DNA from: Flavobacteriales bacterium
GTDB lineage: Bacteria; Bacteroidota; Bacteroidia; Flavobacteriales; BACL11
Reading direction: 5' to 3'
Length of the DNA: 18,882 nt
Assembly: GCA_018664745.1 (NCBI GenBank)
Contig: JABJNS010000080.1
Location: 1-18,882, forward strand
A model generated the notes under the pieces. It saw only the letters and a program-made list of their open reading frames with translations, ran no database searches and was not told the DNA's origin. Numbering within the stretch: position 1 is the first letter of the stretch; each line of letters starts with the position of its first letter. Below are positions 1 through 7,839 of the stretch, in pieces. Made by a program: the position numbers and the translations under genes.

Positions 1-16
1 CAAAAATATTATTCAA

Positions 17-1099
17 CTAATTTTCTCTTTGTTTTATATCTGCAACAAATTGCTTTATTTGTTGTTCATCTTCTTTTTTACAAACAAGTAATGTCCCTTC
101 ACTTTCCACAACAATATAACCATTTAATCCTTGTAAAACTACCAATTTATCATTTGGAACTTTTACAATATTATCAGAAGAATCATATAAATTAACTCCA
201 TTTCCTTGTACTGCATTTTTATTTTCATCCAAATCCAAATGCGTATATAAAGAACCCCAAGTTCCTAAATCACTCCAACCAAAACTAGCAGGATAAACAT
301 AAACTTTCTCTGACTTTTCCATAATCCCATAATCAATAGAAATATTTTTACAAGCAGAAAACACCCTATCAATATACTCCTCTTCCTTATCAGTATTATA
401 ATACTTCTTTCCTTCTTCAAATACATCATACATATCACGCAAATGTTTACGGTAGGCTAAATTTATTGATTTTGCACACCAAACAAACATTCCTGAATTC
501 CATAAAAAATCACCACTATCCAAAAAGTTAAGAGCTAATTCCTGATTTGGTTTTTCAGTAAAGGTTTTTACTTTTCTTACTTTTTTATGAGTTGCTAAAC
601 CCTGCTCAGTAAACTGCACATAACCATATCCTGTATCTGGGCGAGTTGGAGTAATCCCAATTGTTAGCAGGACATCATTAGCTGCACTCAATTCTAAACA
701 ATCATTCATTACCCTTACAAATTCATCTTCTTTTGTAATGATATGATCAGAAGCCGCAATAATCATGTTTGCCTCTGGATTTTCACTTTCAATTCTAAAG
801 GCTGCATAGGCAACACAAGGTGCAGTATTACGCATTGCTGGCTCACATAATATATTTTTCTCTACAACATTTGGCAACTGCTCTAAACACAAATGCTTAT
901 AATTTTTATTGGTAACGATTAATATATTTTCAGCTGGACACACTCTTGACAATCGAGCAAATGTTTGCTGTATTAAAGTTTCCCCTGTACCCAGTATATC
1001 TAAAAATTGCTTAGGAAAAATTGCTTTACTCATTGGCCAAAAACGGGAACCTATCCCACCAGCCATAATTACTGCATAATTGTTTTTATTCATTTTCAT
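17..1099 (-). CDS. manC: Mannose-1-phosphate guanylyltransferase
   Basis: Makes GDP-mannose from mannose-1-phosphate and GTP in the cytoplasm, feeding polysaccharide and glycan synthesis. Counting from the chosen start, the nucleotide-binding signature GGIGSRFWPMS is at residues 14-24 with PKQF at 29-32. ASDH follows at 116-119, TGYGYV at 156-161, FTEKP at 180-184 and WNSGMF at 200-205. These are the landmarks of the ManC/RfbM nucleotidyltransferase family. At 360 residues it has only this domain plus a short C-terminal extension, so it lacks the phosphomannose isomerase half of bifunctional enzymes. The frame could open six bases earlier at a TTG, but ATG at 1099 or 1093 is more likely, and I cannot decide between those two. 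It lies 44 bp downstream of the SprT-like gene and is probably the last gene of the feo-led operon visible here. Confidence 0.93.
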   Translation of the reverse strand: MKMNKNNYAVIMAGGIGSRFWPMSKAIFPKQFLDILGTGETLIQQTFARLSRVCPAENILIVTNKNYKHLCLEQLPNVVEKNILCEPAMRNTAPCVAYAAFRIESENPEANMIIAASDHIITKEDEFVRVMNDCLELSAANDVLLTIGITPTRPDTGYGYVQFTEQGLATHKKVRKVKTFTEKPNQELALNFLDSGDFLWNSGMFVWCAKSINLAYRKHLRDMYDVFEEGKKYYNTDKEEEYIDRVFSACKNISIDYGIMEKSEKVYVYPASFGWSDLGTWGSLYTHLDLDENKNAVQGNGVNLYDSSDNIVKVPNDKLVVLQGLNGYIVVESEGTLLVCKKEDEQQIKQFVADIKQREN

Positions 1100-1143
1100 T
1101 TTCAAAAAATCGTTTGCTAAAATACAACAAAAATAATATCCTT

Positions 1144-1731
1144 TTATTGTATCAGACTAACTTCTGCTAATGGATGAAACAAATACACCTTATTTGTACT
1201 TACCTCAACACACTTATAACGCTTTCTTAATTTTTCTCCTTTCTTAAATATTTTACCATTACTGATGCTGAAAATCTGTCCTTGATTAATATCAGAAATA
1301 GTTAACACCTTATTAGTGTCATATTTTTTTAAAACTGATGCTAAATTTACATCCGTTAAAGTAGAGGCCTTAGGATTTTTCAGGTGTAAACTCAATACTT
1401 TTAAAATATCCTCTGGGAAAATTGTTGGCGTTAAAAAATTCAACATCAAAGCTTTAAAAGTATCCTGCCATTGCGTCCCATGTGGAGCAACCCCTCTTTT
1501 ATACCTTACATAAACAAAAGCATGAGCCAATTCATGTGTTAGCGTAATCAGAAAAGAATAAGGGTTCAGATTATTATTTACACTAATGTACAAAGCGTTA
1601 TTAACTCCCTTAAAATCTCCTAACTTTGTTTTTCTTGGATTAGTAATTTTAACCTGAACATCAAGTTCATCAATCCACTGCTTAATTTTAGAGAAAGAAG
1701 GAGCTGGTAAAAATGCTTTTAAAGCATCCAT
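1144..1731 (-). CDS. SprT-like zinc metalloprotease-family protein
   Basis: A 195-residue protein with the zinc motif HELAH at 66-70 and a probable third ligand, His84, in a following HGTQW segment. This spacing is that of the SprT/SprT-like family, related to the protease domain of Spartan. The family's C-terminal zinc ribbon is degenerate: only one cysteine (in KRYKCVEV) is seen there, so a second zinc is unlikely. The substrate of bacterial members is not established, so the function is open. The ATG overlaps the feoB stop by one base (TAATG), which suggests translational coupling. manC follows. An adjacent sprT-like/manC pair is, from recall, common in Flavobacteriia and does not by itself mean a shared pathway. 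Confidence 0.85.
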   Translation of the reverse strand: MDALKAFLPAPSFSKIKQWIDELDVQVKITNPRKTKLGDFKGVNNALYISVNNNLNPYSFLITLTHELAHAFVYVRYKRGVAPHGTQWQDTFKALMLNFLTPTIFPEDILKVLSLHLKNPKASTLTDVNLASVLKKYDTNKVLTISDINQGQIFSISNGKIFKKGEKLRKRYKCVEVSTNKVYLFHPLAEVSLIQ

Positions 1732-3809
1732 TAACTTAATATCTGATAAGCAATAAAGCTAGAAAGGTATGCTAACACCCCCATATACAAAAACTGAATT
1801 GTAGGCCATTTCCAATGTTTTGTTTCACGGTAAACGATAGCTAATGTACTCATGCACTGCATAGCAAAAGCATAAAACAACATCAATGACACTCCTACTG
1901 CTGGTGTAAAAAATGCTTTTCCTGTGTCTTGGTTTTTTACATTTTTCAATCGCTCTTGTATAGACTGTATATTATCATCCCCTACACTGTATATTGTTGA
2001 CATAGTACCTACAAATACTTCTCGAGCAGCAAAAGATGTTATCAAAGAGATTCCTATTTTCCAATCAAAGCCTAAAGGTTTAATAGCAGGTTCAATGGTT
2101 TTTCCAATCATACCTGCATATGAAGCTTCTAACTTATCAGCTGCAATATGCATTTCTGCATCAGATTTTCCTGCCCATTGCTGTTCAATTTTCTCAAATT
2201 TATTTCCTGGAGCAAAAGATGATAAAAACCACAATACAATTGAAACTGCAATAATAATTTTACCGGCATCAAACAAAAATACTTTTACTTTTTCAACAAT
2301 AGTATATATTACCGTTTTCCAATCTGGAATTTTATAAGATGGCATTTCCATAATATAGTAAGAACGCTCTTGTGATTTTATAATGAACTTCATAAGGTAT
2401 GCTACTACAATTGCTGAGACAAAGCCAATCAGATAAAAAATCATCAACACCAAACCTTGTAAGTTAAATCCTAAAAAATCTTCAGCAGGAATTATCATAG
2501 CAATAATAAGCGTATAAACTGGCAGTCTTGCCGAACAAGACATCAATGGCGTTACCATAATAGTAATTAACCTCTCCTTCCAAGAAGAAATAGTACGAGC
2601 AGACATAATAGCAGGAACAGCACAAGCCGCCCCACTTAACAGAGGAATGATTGACCTTCCATTCAATCCCACTCCTCTCAATAATTTATCAGTAATAAAA
2701 CTCACCCTTGCCATATAACCTGTGTCTTCCAAAAATGCAATAAAAGCAAATAAGAATGCAATTTGTGGAACAAAAATTACAATCCCACCAAGTCCTGCTA
2801 AAATACCATTTACCACCAAATCGTTCAACATTCCTTGTGGCATTGCATTGGCTGTCCAAATAGATAAATCAGTGAACAATCCATCAATTAATTCCATAGG
2901 ATAAGCTGACCATGAAAAGACAGCTTGAAATAATAAAAATAAAATGGAAAGAAAGACAACATAGCCCAAAACAGGGTGAATCAACAAATCATCTACTCTT
3001 TTAGTAAACTGATACCTACCAACTGGAGCCCCTTTCTTAACGGTAGAGAGAATTATTTTATCAATTGCTTTATACCTTTTTACTGTCTCTTTTGCTTGTG
3101 CACGCTCAGGGATAATCTCATGTTTCTTACACAATTGATTTAAGGCACATCTATTAATTACCTCTCCGCTTAACTTTTGTTTACATAAGGACAAAAAAGA
3201 AGCATAATTATTTTCAATTCCTCTAATTTCATTTGCCCTCTCAATTACTCCTTTAAAAATTTTACTTACATCCAAAAAGGGTTTTCTTGGCTTTTCATCT
3301 AATGCATTAACAATTGCTTCTTTTAGACTATCAATCCCTTTTCTCTTTCTAGCATTGATTGCAACAACTTGTATTCCTAATGCTTCTGACAACAGATCTA
3401 CATTTACAATTATTCCTTTTTTAGTAGCAATATCAACCATATTTAAGGCTAATACTACATTCATATTCAAATCAATAACTTGTGTAAGTAAAAAAATAGA
3501 ACGCCTTAAATTGGTGGCATCTGCAATAATTACAGTAACATTAGGATAATCTTCATCAGTATTATTGCAAAGCACTTGTTGGGAAACCTCCTCATCTAAT
3601 GATTTTGGAAATAAGGAATAAGCGCCTGGCAAATCAATTATTTTGGCATCAATATCAGCAGAAAAGGTTGATTTTCCTGTTTTCTTTTCAACTGTAATTC
3701 CTGGATAATTTCCTACTTTTTGCTTTAAACCTGTAAAAGCATTAAACAATGTAGTTTTTCCAGAATTAGGGTTTCCTGCTAATGCAATTTTAATCTGCCT
3801 CTTAGTCAT
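1731..3809 (-). CDS. feoB: Ferrous iron transporter FeoB (GTPase plus permease)
   Basis: Inner-membrane Fe(II) uptake protein of 692 residues, a normal length. The N-terminal G domain has all nucleotide motifs: GNPNSGKTT (12-20), the switch threonine in YPGITVEKK (Thr39), DLPG (59-62), NMVD (123-126) and NARKRKG (152-158). A helical regulatory segment runs to about residue 270. The membrane part begins near 276 and holds two gate repeats: the first with PLLSGAACAVPAIM (Cys396), the second with FYAFAMQCMSTLA (Cys652). The gate sequences differ from the E. coli GCNVPAI type but look like the usual Bacteroidota version, with a cysteine kept in each. AAREVFVGTM is at 594-603. The start overlaps the end of feoA by 8 bp and the stop overlaps the SprT-like start, so translation is coupled on both sides. 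Confidence 0.97.
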   Translation of the reverse strand: MTKRQIKIALAGNPNSGKTTLFNAFTGLKQKVGNYPGITVEKKTGKSTFSADIDAKIIDLPGAYSLFPKSLDEEVSQQVLCNNTDEDYPNVTVIIADATNLRRSIFLLTQVIDLNMNVVLALNMVDIATKKGIIVNVDLLSEALGIQVVAINARKRKGIDSLKEAIVNALDEKPRKPFLDVSKIFKGVIERANEIRGIENNYASFLSLCKQKLSGEVINRCALNQLCKKHEIIPERAQAKETVKRYKAIDKIILSTVKKGAPVGRYQFTKRVDDLLIHPVLGYVVFLSILFLLFQAVFSWSAYPMELIDGLFTDLSIWTANAMPQGMLNDLVVNGILAGLGGIVIFVPQIAFLFAFIAFLEDTGYMARVSFITDKLLRGVGLNGRSIIPLLSGAACAVPAIMSARTISSWKERLITIMVTPLMSCSARLPVYTLIIAMIIPAEDFLGFNLQGLVLMIFYLIGFVSAIVVAYLMKFIIKSQERSYYIMEMPSYKIPDWKTVIYTIVEKVKVFLFDAGKIIIAVSIVLWFLSSFAPGNKFEKIEQQWAGKSDAEMHIAADKLEASYAGMIGKTIEPAIKPLGFDWKIGISLITSFAAREVFVGTMSTIYSVGDDNIQSIQERLKNVKNQDTGKAFFTPAVGVSLMLFYAFAMQCMSTLAIVYRETKHWKWPTIQFLYMGVLAYLSSFIAYQILS

Positions 3810-4035
3810 CCTTCAATAATTTTACATCAATCTTCATAGCATCTTCTTTTCTGATAGTCAGCACATAAGATGAAACTAAAATAGCAACAGGACCTCCAAA
3901 AGGAGCCTTCCTTACAACTTCAATTTTTTCACCTGGGGTACAACCCATCTCTAATAGTTTTTGTTCCAAATCACTATCAGATATTGATCGCATTTCCCCC
4001 TTAGTACCTATTGCTAAATTAGCTAATTTTTGCAT
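3802..4035 (-). CDS. feoA: Ferrous iron transport accessory protein FeoA
   Basis: A 77-residue cytosolic SH3-like protein of the FeoA family, thought to interact with FeoB and support iron transport. The family pattern is clear: LLEMGCTPGEKIEVVRKAPF, then GGPVAILVSSYVLTIRKEDA, ending in a strand and a charged tail. Many Bacteroidota fuse FeoA domains to FeoB, but here it is a separate gene. Its stop lies inside the first codons of feoB (8-bp overlap). A candidate -7 element, TACATTTG, ends only a few bases before the ATG, and an inverted repeat lies just beyond it, so feoA may have its own iron-responsive promoter in addition to read-through from the lipoprotein gene. Confidence 0.95.
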   Translation of the reverse strand: MQKLANLAIGTKGEMRSISDSDLEQKLLEMGCTPGEKIEVVRKAPFGGPVAILVSSYVLTIRKEDAMKIDVKLLKDD

Positions 4036-4040
4036 GGGCG

Positions 4041-4048
4041 CAAATGTA
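4041..4048 (-). promoter_or_regulatory. Candidate -7 element before feoA
   Basis: Read on the minus strand this is TACATTTG, an exact match to the Bacteroidota TAnnTTTG -7 consensus. No convincing -33 TTTG is seen at 19-21 bases upstream. If used, transcription would begin almost at the feoA ATG, giving a nearly leaderless message. Confidence 0.35.
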
Positions 4049-4052
4049 GTTA

Positions 4053-4069
4053 TTTAGAATTAATCTAAA
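4053..4069. promoter_or_regulatory. Inverted repeat, possible operator upstream of feoA
   Basis: TTTAGA and TCTAAA form perfect 6-bp arms around a 5-base centre. Seven of eight possible pairs match over 17 bases. It lies directly upstream of the feoA -7 element, where a repressor would block RNA polymerase. Size and AT-rich symmetry suit a DtxR/MntR- or Fur-type metal regulator, but which regulator binds, if any, is inference. Confidence 0.4.
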
Positions 4070-4088
4070 GTTAAACCGCACTAAAATA

Positions 4089-4217
4089 TTATTTAATATG
4101 GCTTTCAGCAGAAGAAAAGTTAGGACAAGTATTACAGCCATTTTTTTTACTAACTCCACAAGCAGTAAGCAAAAATAAAACGAGAACGAATAAAAGGTGG
4201 TATTTTTGTATTTTCAT
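4089..4217 (-). CDS. Small lipoprotein heading the feo operon
   Basis: A 42-residue reading frame. It starts MKIQKYHLLF, continues with a hydrophobic stretch (LFVLVLFLL, about residues 9-17) and then a lipobox, L-T-A-C, with the lipidated cysteine at residue 20. The predicted mature peptide is only 23 residues and holds a C-x2-C-P motif (Cys28, Cys31) before a polar tail ending SAESHIK. A lysine near the N terminus, hydrophobic core, lipobox and glycine after the cysteine together make a complete type II signal peptide, which is unlikely by chance. The gene lies 53 bp upstream of feoA on the same strand, and a -7-like TAGATTTG with TTGG 20 bases further up precedes it. Function unknown. A link to iron is inferred only from position. 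The two free cysteines could bind metal or form a disulphide. Confidence 0.72.
   Translation of the reverse strand: MKIQKYHLLFVLVLFLLTACGVSKKNGCNTCPNFSSAESHIK
4201..4208 (+). promoter_or_regulatory. Candidate -7 element for the mlaE operon
   Basis: TATTTTTG matches TAnnTTTG and lies 51 bp before the mlaE ATG, inside the first codons of the divergent lipoprotein gene. No clear -33 partner is visible, so support is modest. Only 42 bp separate the two divergent start codons, so the mlaE promoter probably has to overlap this region. Confidence 0.3.
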
Positions 4218-4226
4218 AAGTATTTG

Positions 4227-4258
4227 CAAATCTAAATAAATTACTTAATTTCCGCCAA
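4227..4258 (-). promoter_or_regulatory. Candidate promoter of the lipoprotein-feo operon
   Basis: On the minus strand TTGG (4255-4258) is followed by a 20-base spacer and TAGATTTG (4227-4234), an exact TAnnTTTG match, ten bases before the lipoprotein ATG at 4217. The -33 half abuts the mlaE start codon on the other strand. A perfect 10-bp palindrome, ATTTGCAAAT (4222-4231), overlaps the -7 element. Confidence 0.5.
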
Positions 4259-4259
4259 T

Positions 4260-5000
4260 ATGACAAAACTACTTCACCACCTAGGACTCTACTTCATTAT
4301 GTTGAAGAAAGTCATTAGCGCTCCAGAGAAATGGAGTGTTTTTAGAAAGCAACTTGTTTTGGAAATGGAAAAAGTTGGGTTAAACTCTATAAGTTTAGTT
4401 ATTATTTTATCCTTTTTTGTTGGAGCAGTTGTAAGTATACAAACTGCTTTTAACATGACAAACCCCTTACTCCCCTCCTATTTAGTAGGGCTAGCTAGTC
4501 GAGATTCCTTGATTTTAGAGTTTTCTCCAACAATGATTTCACTAATCTTAGCAGGAAAGGTTGGGTCAAGTATAGCATCAGAAATTGGCAGTATGCGTGT
4601 AACAGAACAAATTGATGCTCTAGAAATCATGGGAATTAATTCTGCTTCTTTCCTCATCTTACCTAAAATAATTGCAGCCGTTTTATTTTTTCCATTTCTT
4701 ATAATTATGAGTATGGGTATAGGGATGATTGGAGCATGGGTTGGTGGGTTATCAGCAGATGTAACTACTGCTGATTTTATGTATGGGTTAAAATATGATT
4801 TCAGAGCATTCTATATAACATATGCTATTGTAAAAACTATCTTTTTTGCATTTATTATTTCTTCTGTATCAGCTTACTTTGGTTACCACACTAAGGGAGG
4901 GGCAATTGCTGTTGGGAAATCAAGTACCACTGCAGTAGTATCAAGCAGTATTTTAATACTACTTTTCAATTATTTATTAACTGACATTATTTTATCATGA
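4260..5000 (+). CDS. mlaE: MlaE-type lipid ABC transporter permease
   Basis: A 246-residue inner-membrane permease of the MlaE/YrbE family, which moves phospholipids between inner and outer membranes. Hydrophobic segments include residues about 45-65 (IILSFFVGAVVSIQTAF), a long middle pair around FFPFLIIMSMGIGMIGAWVGG, and the C-terminal SSSILILLFNYLLTDIILS. The family core EFSPTMISLILAGKVGSSIASEIGSMRVTEQIDALEIMG is present in full. A short N-terminal helix (MTKLLHHLGLYF) matches the usual start of Bacteroidota homologues, so I kept the first ATG over the internal one at 4299. It shares ATGA with mlaF (4-bp overlap). No mlaD (MCE-domain substrate binder) or mlaB gene lies beside it. Confidence 0.9.
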   Translation: MTKLLHHLGLYFIMLKKVISAPEKWSVFRKQLVLEMEKVGLNSISLVIILSFFVGAVVSIQTAFNMTNPLLPSYLVGLASRDSLILEFSPTMISLILAGKVGSSIASEIGSMRVTEQIDALEIMGINSASFLILPKIIAAVLFFPFLIIMSMGIGMIGAWVGGLSADVTTADFMYGLKYDFRAFYITYAIVKTIFFAFIISSVSAYFGYHTKGGAIAVGKSSTTAVVSSSILILLFNYLLTDIILS

Positions 5001-5743
5001 TAGAAATACAAAATATTGAAAAACATTTTGGAAATAATCATGTACTGAAAAATGTTTCTTTTATTTTTGAAAAAGGAAAAACAAACCTAATAATTGGAGA
5101 AAGTGGATCAGGAAAAACAACACTTATCAAAATATTGATTGGGCTACATAACATCAATAGTGGAACAGTACTTTTTGACGGTGTAGATTTTAATGCCATA
5201 AAAACAAAACAACAAAGAATCCTTAGACAAGAAATAGGAATGCTTTTTCAAGGTGGTGCACTTTATGATTATATGACAGTAGAGGAAAACATCATGTTTC
5301 CTTTATCAATGTTTACTGAAAAAACAGAACAAGAAAAATTGGAACGCGTAAATTTCTGTTTAAAAAGAGTAAACCTAGAAGAAAAAAATAACTTAATGCC
5401 ATCCGAGCTAAGCGGAGGAATGACAAAAAGAGTTGCCATTGCCCGAGCAATAGTAATGCAGCCAAAATACTTATTATGTGATGAACCTAATTCAGGGCTT
5501 GACCCAAAAACTGCTATTATCATTGATAATTTAATTCAGGAAATCACTAAAGAATATAATATTACTACTATAGTAAATACACATGACATGAACTCTGTTA
5601 TGGAGATTGGTGAAAATATTGCCTTTATTAATAAAGGTGAAATATGGTGGACAGGAGATAAAGATGGCCTATTAAATTCTGACAACAAAGAATTAAATGA
5701 CTTTGTTTTTGCATCCGAACTATTTAAACGATTAAAAAGATAA
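4997..5743 (+). CDS. mlaF: MlaF-type lipid ABC transporter ATPase
   Basis: ATP-binding subunit (248 residues) partnering the MlaE-type permease. Motifs in order are Walker A GESGSGKT (34-41), Q-loop Gln85 in LFQGGALYD, signature LSGGM (138-142), Walker B YLLCDEP (158-164), D-loop SGLDP (166-170) and H-loop His196 in NTHDM. The FQGGALYD sequence and the M after LSGG are characteristic of the MlaF/MCE-associated ATPases rather than of ordinary importers. Its start lies inside the mlaE stop, so the two are made together. rsmA begins two bases after its stop. Confidence 0.92.
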   Translation: MIEIQNIEKHFGNNHVLKNVSFIFEKGKTNLIIGESGSGKTTLIKILIGLHNINSGTVLFDGVDFNAIKTKQQRILRQEIGMLFQGGALYDYMTVEENIMFPLSMFTEKTEQEKLERVNFCLKRVNLEEKNNLMPSELSGGMTKRVAIARAIVMQPKYLLCDEPNSGLDPKTAIIIDNLIQEITKEYNITTIVNTHDMNSVMEIGENIAFINKGEIWWTGDKDGLLNSDNKELNDFVFASELFKRLKR

Positions 5744-5744
5744 G

Positions 5745-6497
5745 ATGAAAAATGTTAGAGCAAAAAAACATTTAGGACAACATTTTTTAAATGATGAAAG
5801 AATTGCATTTAATATCACTGATTTATTATATGAAGGAACAAAAAATGTAGTAGAAATAGGTCCAGGAATGGGAGTGTTAACTCAATTTTTAGTAAAAAAA
5901 GACTTCAAAACTGAGGTTGTAGAAATAGATACTGAAAGTGTCTTTTACCTCAGATTAAATTACCCAAATCTAGAGGTACATGAAGGAGATTTTTTACAAC
6001 TCAATTTAAAAGAACAATACCCTTACAACTTTTCATTAATTGGTAATTTCCCTTACAATATCTCTTCTCAGATACTATTTAAAGCCTTTGAAAACAGAGA
6101 TCAAATACCTGAGATAGTTGGAATGTTTCAAAAAGAAGTTGCTGAAAGAGTAGCCTGTAAAAAAGGAAAAAAGAGGGGAATTCTATCTGTTTTCTTGCAA
6201 GCTTTTTATGATATTGAATATTGTTTTACCGTAAATGAAGATGTTTTTACACCTCCACCAAAAGTAAAATCTGGAGTGATAAAATTGGTAAGAAATGACC
6301 GAAAAGAACTACCTGTTGACGAACAAAAATTCAAAAGAGTAGTAAAGGCTGGATTTAATCAAAGGAGAAAAACATTAAGAAATGCACTAAAACCTTTCAC
6401 TTTAATAAACGAAAGTGAAATAGCAGATTTATTACCTTTACGAGCAGAACAATTATCAGTTGATGATTTTATAAAACTCACCAATCATGTCGGATAG
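5745..6497 (+). CDS. rsmA: 16S rRNA (adenine(1518)-N6/adenine(1519)-N6)-dimethyltransferase
   Basis: Dimethylates the two adjacent adenines in the 3' terminal hairpin of 16S rRNA, a late step in small-subunit assembly. The 250-residue protein opens with KKHLGQHFLND, the RsmA/KsgA signature. The SAM site EIGPGMG is at 37-43 with the acidic residue in VEIDTES (59-65). The catalytic motif is NFPY (101-104), where NLPY is more usual, and FQKEVAERV (128-136) and FTPPPKVKSGVI follow. The C-terminal helical domain contains FNQRRKTLRNAL. Loss of this enzyme gives kasugamycin resistance in other bacteria. It overlaps mgtE by 11 bp. Confidence 0.96.
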   Translation: MKNVRAKKHLGQHFLNDERIAFNITDLLYEGTKNVVEIGPGMGVLTQFLVKKDFKTEVVEIDTESVFYLRLNYPNLEVHEGDFLQLNLKEQYPYNFSLIGNFPYNISSQILFKAFENRDQIPEIVGMFQKEVAERVACKKGKKRGILSVFLQAFYDIEYCFTVNEDVFTPPPKVKSGVIKLVRNDRKELPVDEQKFKRVVKAGFNQRRKTLRNALKPFTLINESEIADLLPLRAEQLSVDDFIKLTNHVG

Positions 6498-7836
6498 AAT
6501 AGAAATAAATAGCGCCTATATTGAGCAGATAACGGCTTTAATTGAAGCTAATAAATCAGCAGAATTAAGTGTAATTCTTTCTGATTTGCATATTGCTGAC
6601 ATTGCAGAAATCATAGAAGACTTACAACTAGATGATGCTCATTTTTTATTCGATCTAATTGAAGAAGAAAAATCAGCAGCAGTTCTTGTAGAATTAGAGG
6701 ACGACACAAGAGAAGAATTACTATCTGGTTTAACGCCAAAGGAAATTGCTGAAGAAGTAATTGACAACCTAGAATCGGATGATGCTGCTGATGTAATTGG
6801 AGAATTATCAGAAGATAAAAAGGAAAAAGTACTTGCCCATATTGAGGACATTGAACATGCGAGTGATATTAGCGATTTATTAACCTACCCTGAAGATACT
6901 GCAGGAGGGTTAATGGCAAAAGAACTCATAAAAGTAAATGAAAATTGGAACACCCTTCAATGCTTAAAAGAAATGCGAAAGCAAGCTGAAGATGTAAAAA
7001 AAGTATACACTATATATGTAGTAGATGACAATAATAAATTGTTAGGTTCATTATCACTAAGGCGATTATTATTAGCCGAAAAAGGATCAGCAATTAAAAG
7101 CATAGTAAATACTGATATAGTCTCAGTTAAAGCAACTGAGGATGATGAGGATGTAGCTAATATCTTAAATAAATACGACCTAATTGCCCTGCCTGTTGTT
7201 GATGATTTGAATCGACTTATAGGTAGAATTACATTTGATGATGTAATGGATGTGGTAAAAGAAGAAGCTGAGAAAGATTACCAAATGGCATCTGGAATTT
7301 CAGAAGATATAGAAAGTAGCGATAGTGTTTGGGAATTAACAAGAGCAAGATTACCATGGCTACTTATCGGAATGATAGGCGGATTATTAGGCGCAAAAGT
7401 GATTGGTATTTTTGATTTAGAAAATAATTTTGAATTGGCATTTTTCATCCCTTTAATTGCAGCCATGGGAGGTAATGTTGGAGTGCAATCAGCTGCAATT
7501 GTTGTGCAAGGACTTGCTAATGATTCTTTAAAAATGGAGAATATTGTTCAAAAATTAATCAAAGAACTAGGGGTTGGTTTATTGAATGGAATTATCTGTT
7601 CTATCATTATACTAGGAGCTGCATTTGGTTTAGGATATAGTATTGAGCTTAGCCTAACTGTAAGTATTTCACTACTAGCAGTAATTATTTTTGCTGCTTT
7701 ATTCGGAACTTTTGTGCCATTAACTTTAGAAAGATATAAGATTGATCCTGCCCTAGCAACTGGCCCTTTTATAACAACAGTAAATGATGTATTGGGGCTA
7801 TTTATCTATTTCATGATTGGACAAGCAATCCTTTAA
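6487..7836 (+). CDS. mgtE: Magnesium transporter MgtE
   Basis: Inner-membrane Mg2+ channel, 449 residues. The N-terminal helical superhelix domain (about 1-135) is very acidic. It is followed by a CBS-domain pair (about 138-260), with YPEDTAGGLM (134-143) at the junction, which senses cytosolic Mg2+. The membrane domain starts near 288. It has AMGGNVGVQS (326-335) and the signature DPALATGPFITTVND (420-434), whose last Asp434 aligns with the ion-selectivity aspartate of the Thermus protein. The ATG lies within rsmA (11-bp overlap) and the next gene starts three bases after the stop. No Mg2+ riboswitch is possible here because there is no leader. Confidence 0.95.
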   Translation: MSDRIEINSAYIEQITALIEANKSAELSVILSDLHIADIAEIIEDLQLDDAHFLFDLIEEEKSAAVLVELEDDTREELLSGLTPKEIAEEVIDNLESDDAADVIGELSEDKKEKVLAHIEDIEHASDISDLLTYPEDTAGGLMAKELIKVNENWNTLQCLKEMRKQAEDVKKVYTIYVVDDNNKLLGSLSLRRLLLAEKGSAIKSIVNTDIVSVKATEDDEDVANILNKYDLIALPVVDDLNRLIGRITFDDVMDVVKEEAEKDYQMASGISEDIESSDSVWELTRARLPWLLIGMIGGLLGAKVIGIFDLENNFELAFFIPLIAAMGGNVGVQSAAIVVQGLANDSLKMENIVQKLIKELGVGLLNGIICSIIILGAAFGLGYSIELSLTVSISLLAVIIFAALFGTFVPLTLERYKIDPALATGPFITTVNDVLGLFIYFMIGQAIL

Positions 7837-7839
7837 AAT

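Noticed and set aside
393..440. A mobile element or transfer signature anywhere in the window
   Set aside because: No transposase, integrase, direct or terminal repeats, tRNA-adjacent junction or clear base-composition shift was found. Codon use looks uniform across all genes.
1100..1105. TTG start for ManC six bases upstream
   Set aside because: In-frame ATG codons at 1099 and 1093 sit just after it and lead straight into the conserved NNYAVIMAGG.
6500..6900. Acidic, repetitive look of the MgtE N-terminal region
   Set aside because: This is the normal superhelical Mg2+-sensing N domain, which is rich in Asp and Glu. It is not a separate repeat element.
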